Part shown: positions 48,004-52,570 of the stretch, piece by piece
How the letters are laid out: the number at the start of each line of letters is the position of its first letter
Numbering within the stretch: the stretch's first letter is position 1
Assembly (NCBI RefSeq): GCF_022414595.1
Contig: NZ_JADWYO010000041.1
Coordinates: forward strand, 1 to 52,570
DNA: 52,570 nt
Direction: 5' to 3'
DNA from: Streptomyces sp. MUM 203J
GTDB lineage: Bacteria; Actinomycetota; Actinomycetes; Streptomycetales; Streptomycetaceae
Program-made: the position numbers and the translations under genes
The notes under the pieces: generated by a model
The model's input: only the letters and a program-made list of their open reading frames with translations
The model's database searches: none
What the model was told of the DNA's origin: nothing

Positions 48004-48021
48004 ATCGCGATATATCGCGAT
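48004..48021. promoter_or_regulatory. Perfect 18-bp palindrome, PadR-like operator of the ABC exporter
   Basis: ATCGCGATATATCGCGAT is fully symmetric and lies 83 bp before the ABC ATPase start. TAGCCT (48021-48026) immediately after it may be the -10 box, so binding would block RNA polymerase. A second inverted repeat (TGTGGCCTA...TAGGCACA, about 48026-48047) follows. The ATCGCGAT/ATATCGCG type is characteristic of PadR-family sites before drug exporters. No PadR gene is in the window. Confidence 0.6.
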
Positions 48022-48103
48022 AGCCTGTGGCCTAGCTCATAGGCACAGCTCATTGGAAAAGGTCGTACGCGACCCCCGCAGAGTCACCCACAACGGAGCG
48101 GAT

Positions 48104-49138
48104 ATGCCAGGCGCCATTCATGCCGAAGGTCTGGTGAAGACCTTCGGCGACGTACGAGCACTGGACGGCGTGGATCTCGACGTCCCCGAAGGCACCGTCC
48201 TGGGGCTTCTCGGACCGAACGGTGCCGGGAAGACCACGACCGTGCGCGTCCTCACCACGCTGCTCAAGCCGGACAGCGGCCGTGCCGTCGTCGCCGGTCT
48301 CGACGTGCTCAAGCAGCCCAACGAGGTCCGCCGTGCCATCGGTCTGTCCGGCCAGTTCGCCGCCGTCGACGAGTACCTCACCGGCCGCGAGAACCTCCAG
48401 ATGGTCGGGCAGCTGTATCAGATGTCCGGCAAGGCCGCGAAGGCCCGGGCCGTCGAGCTGCTGGAGCGTTTCCACCTCTCCGACGCAGCCGACCGCCCCG
48501 CCAAGACCTACTCCGGCGGAATGCGCCGCCGCCTCGACCTGGCCGCCGCACTGGTCGTGTCGCCGCCCGTGATGTTCATGGACGAGCCCACCACCGGCCT
48601 CGACCCCCGCAACCGCCAGGAGCTGTGGGACGTCATCCAGGAACTGGTCGCGGGCGGTACGACCCTGCTCCTGACCACCCAGTACCTGGAGGAGGCCGAC
48701 CACCTCGCGCACGAGATCTGCGTCGTCGACCACGGCCGGGTCATCGCCCGCGGCACCGCCGACCAGCTGAAGGCCCGCACCGGCGGCGAGCGCGTCGAGG
48801 TCGTCGTCCACACCCCCGGCCAGATCGCCACCGGCCGCGAGGTCCTCACCCGCTTCCGGCAGGAGGGAAGCGGCTCCGTCGCCGTCGAGGAGCACACCCG
48901 CAAGCTGACCGTCCCGGTCGCCGGCGGTGCCAAGCTGCTCGCGGAGGTGATCCGGGAACTCGACGCCCGGGGCGTCGAGATCGACGACATCGGGCTGCGC
49001 CGCCCCACCCTCGACGACGTGTTCATCTCCCTCACCGGCCACGCCGCCGAGTCCCCGCCCGAGAACGGTGAGGGCGGGGGCACCGCCGCCGCCCCGTCCC
49101 GTACCAGCGCTTCGAGCAGCAAGGAGACCGTCCAGTGA
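48104..49138 (+). CDS. DrrA-like ABC transporter ATPase
   Basis: 344 residues from ATG 48104, with GGAG 5 nt upstream. Walker A GPNGAGKTTTVRVL, Q-loop IGLSGQFAAVDEYLTGRENL, signature YSGGMRRRLDLAAAL, Walker B VMFMDEPTTGLDPRNR, H-loop LLLTTQYLEEADHLAHEI. The C-terminal DUF4162-type domain ends LRRPTLDDVFISLTG. This is the daunorubicin-resistance (DrrA) family that drives small-molecule export. Its stop overlaps the permease start (GTGA), so the two form a coupled operon under the palindrome at 48004. Confidence 0.93.
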   Translation: MPGAIHAEGLVKTFGDVRALDGVDLDVPEGTVLGLLGPNGAGKTTTVRVLTTLLKPDSGRAVVAGLDVLKQPNEVRRAIGLSGQFAAVDEYLTGRENLQMVGQLYQMSGKAAKARAVELLERFHLSDAADRPAKTYSGGMRRRLDLAAALVVSPPVMFMDEPTTGLDPRNRQELWDVIQELVAGGTTLLLTTQYLEEADHLAHEICVVDHGRVIARGTADQLKARTGGERVEVVVHTPGQIATGREVLTRFRQEGSGSVAVEEHTRKLTVPVAGGAKLLAEVIRELDARGVEIDDIGLRRPTLDDVFISLTGHAAESPPENGEGGGTAAAPSRTSASSSKETVQ

Positions 49139-49986
49139 CCGCCGTCACCGACACCGAACGGATCGCGGCGCCCCGGCCGCGCGGCGGGATCGTCCAGTCG
49201 GTCAACGACTCCCTGGTGGTGGCCCGCCGGAACCTGATCCGGATGCTCCGGATCCCGGAGATCGTGATCTTCGGCCTGGTCCAGCCGATCATGTTCGTGG
49301 TGCTGTTCAGCTATGTGTTCGGCGGCTCCATGAACATCGGCGGGACCACCGACCCAGACGTCTACCGCAACTTCCTCATGGCCGGCATCTTCGCCCAGAC
49401 GGTCACCTTCGCCACCGCCGGAGCCGGCGCGGGCATCGCGGACGACATGCACAAGGGGCTCATCGACCGGTTCCGGTCGCTGCCCATGGCCCGGGGCGCG
49501 GTGCTCACCGGCCGGACCATCGCGGACCTCGTCCAGACCACGCTGACCCTGGTCGTGCTCACCGGTGTCGCGCTGCTGGTCGGCTGGCGGATCGAGAACG
49601 GCGTCCTGAAGGCGCTCGGCGCCTACGCGCTGCTGCTGCTCCTGGGCTATGCCTTCTCGTGGATCGGCGCGCTGATCGGCCTGACCGTACGGACCCCGGA
49701 GGCGGCCACCTCCGGCGGGCTGATCTGGCTGTTCCCGGTCACCTTCGTCTCGAACGCCTTCGTGGACCCCGGCCAGATGACCCCCTGGCTGCGGCACGTC
49801 GCGGAGTGGAACCCGTTCAGCACGACGGTCCAGGCCTCCCGCGAGCTGTTCGGCAACCCCGGTGTCACCCAGTCCGACGCCTGGCCGATGCAGCACCCGG
49901 TATGGGCCTCGATCCTGTGGTCGCTGGTGATCGTCACGGTGTTCCGCACACTGGCGGTGCGGAAGTACCGTTCGGCCGCGTCGTAG
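49135..49986 (+). CDS. DrrB-like ABC-2 type permease
   Basis: 283 residues, start GTG 49135 overlapping the ATPase stop by 4 nt. Six membrane helices, beginning at VIFGLVQPIMFVVLFSYVFGG after the coupling segment RRNLIRMLRIPE. It includes the ABC-2 motif DDMHKGLIDRFRSLPMARGAVLTGRTIADL and ends with TVFRTLAVRKYR. It forms the membrane pore of the exporter. Substrate not predictable. A hairpin (50024-50055) ends the operon. Confidence 0.92.
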   Translation: MTAVTDTERIAAPRPRGGIVQSVNDSLVVARRNLIRMLRIPEIVIFGLVQPIMFVVLFSYVFGGSMNIGGTTDPDVYRNFLMAGIFAQTVTFATAGAGAGIADDMHKGLIDRFRSLPMARGAVLTGRTIADLVQTTLTLVVLTGVALLVGWRIENGVLKALGAYALLLLLGYAFSWIGALIGLTVRTPEAATSGGLIWLFPVTFVSNAFVDPGQMTPWLRHVAEWNPFSTTVQASRELFGNPGVTQSDAWPMQHPVWASILWSLVIVTVFRTLAVRKYRSAAS

Positions 49987-50023
49987 GCACGCCCCTTCGC
50001 GGGCCCGAGGGCCTGCACGCCGA

Positions 50024-50055
50024 AGGGCCGGCCCCCGTTTCCGGGAGCCGGCCCT
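50024..50055. terminator. Terminator after the ABC exporter operon
   Basis: AGGGCCGGC (50024-50032) pairs with GCCGGCCCT (50047-50055), extended by CCCCG/CGGGA around a TTTC loop; the transporter and greA converge here. Confidence 0.7.
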
Positions 50056-50111
50056 CCGTGTCGTGCGCGGCGGGGCGTCAGCGCTGCCACGGCCTCAGGC
50101 CGGGCACGGTG

Positions 50112-50609
50112 TCAGCCCTGGTACGGCTTCACGTCCAGGATCTTCACGGACGCCATCTTGCCGTTCGGCAGCTCGTACCCGGCGTCCTCGCCCACCTTCT
50201 TGCCGTTCACGCCTCCGCCGAGCGGGGACTGCGGCGAGTACGTGTCGATGTCCGAGCTGGCGTACTCGCGGGAGGCCAGGAGGAAGGTCAGTGTGTCGTC
50301 CTCGTCGCCGTCGAAGGCGATCGTCACGACCATGCCGGGGGCGACCACACCCTCCGTCGACGGAGCCTCGCCCACCTTCGCGTGCTCCAGGAGCTGAGTC
50401 AGCTGGCGCACGCGGAGCTCCATCTTGCCCTGTTCTTCCTTGGCCGCGTGGTACCCGCCGTTCTCGCGCAGGTCGCCCTCCTCGCGCGCCGCCGCGATCT
50501 TGGCAGAGATCTCGGTTCGCGCGGGACCAGACAGGTACTCCAGCTCGGCCTTGAGCTGGTTGTACGCCTCCTGGGTGAGCCAGGTGACGTTCTCGCTGGT
50601 CTGGGTCAC
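50112..50609 (-). CDS. greA: Transcription elongation factor GreA
   Basis: 165 residues from GTG 50609, with GAGGAG 7 nt upstream (MTQTSENVTWLTQEAYNQLK). The N-terminal coiled coil ARTEISAKIAAAREEGDLRENGGYHAAKEEQGKMELRVRQL holds the acidic tip (Asp-Leu-Arg-Glu-Asn) that enters the RNA polymerase secondary channel to stimulate transcript cleavage. The C-terminal FKBP-like domain ends SPLGGGVNGKKVGEDAGYELPNGKMASVKILDVKPY. It rescues backtracked polymerase. An upstream in-frame ATG at 50639 would lack the known N-terminus. Confidence 0.94.
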   Translation of the reverse strand: MTQTSENVTWLTQEAYNQLKAELEYLSGPARTEISAKIAAAREEGDLRENGGYHAAKEEQGKMELRVRQLTQLLEHAKVGEAPSTEGVVAPGMVVTIAFDGDEDDTLTFLLASREYASSDIDTYSPQSPLGGGVNGKKVGEDAGYELPNGKMASVKILDVKPYQG

Positions 50610-50639
50610 AGGTGCTCCTCGTCGGTGCTGGGAATACAA

Positions 50640-50845
50640 GCAAACGCCCTACCAGTAAGGATGCAGCCTTCCCGGGAGGGCGAAACCACGAGCCTAACAA
50701 TTGCGGGCTCAAAGAGGGAGGAGGAATCTCACGGAATCTGATACTCCGCAGGTCAGCACGGGTGTCAAGCCCCCCGAACGGGCGGCTCGACAGGCGTCGG
50801 CGGCCACTGGACCACAGGTCCGCGGGCCCGCGTCCGGCCCCGGGC
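50640..50845. other. Region between greA and the DUF4307 gene
   Basis: 206 bases holding the greA upstream region and the 3' end of the DUF4307 gene. GCGGGCCCGC (about 50821-50830) is a perfect palindrome that could form part of a terminator. No gene is seen. Confidence 0.3.
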
Positions 50846-51244
50846 TCAGTCGGCCTCGCACCCGAGCAGTTCGGCGGCGGTGGCCCGCTCCGTGGTACGG
50901 ACGCTGACGACCCGGTCCACCCGGGTCTCCGGCTCGTCGAAGCGGAACTCCTTGCGGCCCACCTCCGCGCCGCTCTCGGCCAGCGCACGGACGGTGCAGT
51001 ACCCGCGTGCGCCGTCGTGCTTGCGCACCTCCAGATGGACGTCCACCCGGTCCGCGGCCAGATCGAACTTGATCACCTCGGCACTGATCCGCTGCCCGCC
51101 GACGTAGTCGTAACCGAACCAGCCGACCATGGCGACCAGCCCCACGCCCAGCACAGCACCGACGGTCTTCAGGCCGCGGTCCGAGCGCTCACCTGCCGCA
51201 CGGCCGTACCGGCCCTCGGGGAGCTTCTCGCCCGCGACGCTCAT
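50846..51244 (-). CDS. DUF4307 membrane-anchored protein
   Basis: 132 residues. A short cytoplasmic head (LPEGRYGRAAGERSDRGLK), one membrane helix (TVGAVLGVGLVAMVGWFGYDYV) and an extracytoplasmic beta-rich domain (ISAEVIKFDLAADRVDVHLEVRK, GYCTVRALAESGAEVGRKEFRF, ERATAAELLGCEAD) with two cysteines likely to pair. The pattern matches DUF4307, which lies beside mca in many actinomycetes. Function unknown. Divergent from mca across about 94 bp. Confidence 0.88.
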   Translation of the reverse strand: MSVAGEKLPEGRYGRAAGERSDRGLKTVGAVLGVGLVAMVGWFGYDYVGGQRISAEVIKFDLAADRVDVHLEVRKHDGARGYCTVRALAESGAEVGRKEFRFDEPETRVDRVVSVRTTERATAAELLGCEAD

Positions 51245-51338
51245 GATCGTTCCTCTCGGCCCTTATTCGGAATAGTCAACCCGCCGATTCCGTCACTATA
51301 GAAGCCGAGCCATGCGACCAATCACTGAGGATCCAGCT

Positions 51339-52220
51339 TTGACTGAGCAGCTGCGACTGATGGCAGTCCACGCCCACCCCGACGACGAGTCGAGCAAGGG
51401 TGCGGCCACGATGGCCAAGTACGTGTCGGAGGGGGTGGACGTGCTCGTCGTGACGTGCACGGGCGGCGAGCGGGGCTCCATCCTCAACCCGAAGCTCCAG
51501 GGCGACGCGTACATCGAGGAGAACATCCACGAGGTGCGCCGCAAGGAGATGGACGAGGCGCGGGAGATCCTGGGGGTCCGGCAGGAGTGGCTGGGCTTCG
51601 TGGACTCCGGGCTTCCGGAGGGCGACCCGCTGCCGCCGCTGCCCCAGGGGTGCTTCGCCCTGGAGGACGTGGACAAGGCGGCCGGCCGCCTCGTGAAGTC
51701 CATCCGCGCGTTCCGGCCCCAGGTGATCACCACGTACGACGAGAACGGCGGGTACCCCCACCCCGACCACATCATGACCCACAGGATCACGATGGTGGCC
51801 TTCGAGGGCGCGACCGACCCGGAGAAGTACCCGGAGTCCGAGTTCGGCCCGGTCTGGCAGCCGCTGAAGGTCTACTACAACCAGGGCTTCAACCGGCCCC
51901 GCACCGAGGCCCTGCACCAGGCTCTCCTGGACCGGGACATGGAGTCGCCGTACGGGGACTGGCTCAAGCGCTGGGACGAGTTCGAGCGCAAGGAGCGCAC
52001 GCTCACCACGCACGTCCCGTGCGCCGACTTCTTCGAGACCCGGGACCGGGCCCTGATCGCGCACCGTACCCAGATCGACCCGGACGGCGGGTGGTTCCGG
52101 GTGCCGATGGAGATCCAGAGGGAGGTCTGGCCGACGGAGGAGTACGAGCTGGCGAAGTCCCTCGTCGACACCGCCCTCCCCGAGGACGACCTCTTCGCGG
52201 GCATCCGCGACAATGCCTGA
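51339..52220 (+). CDS. mca: Mycothiol S-conjugate amidase
   Basis: 293 residues from TTG 51339 (MTEQLRLMAVHAHPDDESSK), preceded by TGAGGA with 7-nt spacing and matching the known actinomycete start; an ATG at 51312 is also in frame. The LmbE-like zinc fold has HAHPDDE at about 11-17 and GGYPHPDHIMTH with the third ligand, plus GGERG and the C-terminal CADFFETRDRALIAHRTQIDP block special to Mca. It cleaves mycothiol conjugates of drugs and electrophiles to mercapturic acids for export. Intact. Confidence 0.94.
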   Translation: MTEQLRLMAVHAHPDDESSKGAATMAKYVSEGVDVLVVTCTGGERGSILNPKLQGDAYIEENIHEVRRKEMDEAREILGVRQEWLGFVDSGLPEGDPLPPLPQGCFALEDVDKAAGRLVKSIRAFRPQVITTYDENGGYPHPDHIMTHRITMVAFEGATDPEKYPESEFGPVWQPLKVYYNQGFNRPRTEALHQALLDRDMESPYGDWLKRWDEFERKERTLTTHVPCADFFETRDRALIAHRTQIDPDGGWFRVPMEIQREVWPTEEYELAKSLVDTALPEDDLFAGIRDNA

Positions 52221-52446
52221 CATGAGCGCACACCAGGCACTGATCCAGCTCGTCCCCCTGGCCGAGGAGCTGGACGAGAACAAGGTGACGCCCGGCGTCC
52301 TGGGCTTCGTCGTCTTCGCCGTCATGGCCTTGGCCGTGTGGGCACTGATGAAGTCGATGAACCGGCACATGAACAAGGTCGACTTCGAGGAGGCCCCGAC
52401 CGAGGCCGCCGTCGGCGCCGCCGGGGAGCCCGCCGCCCGGAAGTGA
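52213..52446 (+). CDS. Small single-helix membrane protein downstream of mca
   Basis: 77 residues, starting inside the mca stop region (ATGCCTGA overlap of 8 nt), so translation is coupled. The N-terminal 27 residues are polar and acidic (LAEELDENKVTPG), followed by one membrane helix (VLGFVVFAVMALAVWALM) and a cytoplasmic tail. The same small gene follows mca in other Streptomyces, as recalled; function unknown. Confidence 0.85.
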   Translation: MPDMSAHQALIQLVPLAEELDENKVTPGVLGFVVFAVMALAVWALMKSMNRHMNKVDFEEAPTEAAVGAAGEPAARK

Positions 52447-52570
52447 CCCGACGGGGCGGCGACGCGCCCCCACCGGGCATGCCGCCGCCTCGTCGCCCGA
52501 CCCGGCGTGCGGGGCGTGCGGTTCCCCGCCGTGCAGGGCGAGGACGTGCTTCGCGCCGCCGGCCCCGGCC
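52447..52570. other. Right edge, no gene seen
   Basis: 124 very GC-rich bases after the last gene. No start codon with a ribosome-binding site or protein similarity was recognised before the window ends. Confidence 0.4.

Overview
The window is a chromosomal segment of a Streptomyces-type actinomycete. GC content is very high with strong third-position GC bias. Other markers are GTG starts, mycothiol chemistry (Mca), the Streptomyces-specific small morphogenic protein MmpB, DUF397/XRE-DUF5753 pairs, an LAXTG sortase substrate, and many promoters whose -10 box lies 6-7 nt from the start codon (leaderless mRNAs). From memory, gene order on both flanks matches the S. coelicolor core: roughly SCO4921-SCO4934 on the left and SCO4956-SCO4968 on the right.

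Left core (1-12,600): start of an acyl-CoA carboxylase alpha subunit, maf, mmpB, pccE-pccB, birA (biotinylates the carboxylases), adenylate cyclase cya, an enoyl-CoA hydratase, a GAF-GGDEF diguanylate cyclase, hutH, a LADTG surface protein, and an L,D-transpeptidase lipoprotein.

Accessory block (about 12,600-36,100, with small conserved genes after it): first come the remains of what looks like an aromatic-polyketide locus. These are an antibiotic-monooxygenase-like protein, the C-terminal half of an EryCIII-type glycosyltransferase fused out of frame to the N-terminus of another gene, and an atypical JadR1-like response regulator. An MmyB-type regulator and alcohol dehydrogenase pair follows. 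Then comes a secreted DNRLRE/FG-GAP protein divergent from a 2,626-residue RHS/ricin/Hint polymorphic toxin, whose small immunity gene overlaps its stop codon. Downstream lie a tyrosine integrase, a decapitated XRE-TPR regulator with two small partners, a promoterless orphan toxin tip with its own immunity gene, and a degenerate second integrase. The orphan tip carries 52 bp homologous to the end of the Hint coding sequence, in the same frame. Recombination there would swap the toxin of the big protein and delete about 3.8 kb. Paired TGACGGCA motifs recur at three boundaries of this array. It is the most interesting system in the window.

Right part (34,270-52,570): an RsbW-like ATPase / XRE-DUF5753 / DUF397 regulatory triad with a tandem-palindrome operator, DUF2785 and DUF4328 proteins, msrA, three DUF4034-like paralogues around an M48 protease, cystathionine gamma-synthase, a MarR regulator, threonine dehydratase, a DrrAB-like ABC exporter behind a perfect PadR-like palindrome, greA, a DUF4307 protein, mca and a small membrane protein. 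No tRNA, rRNA, CRISPR array or insertion sequence was recognised.
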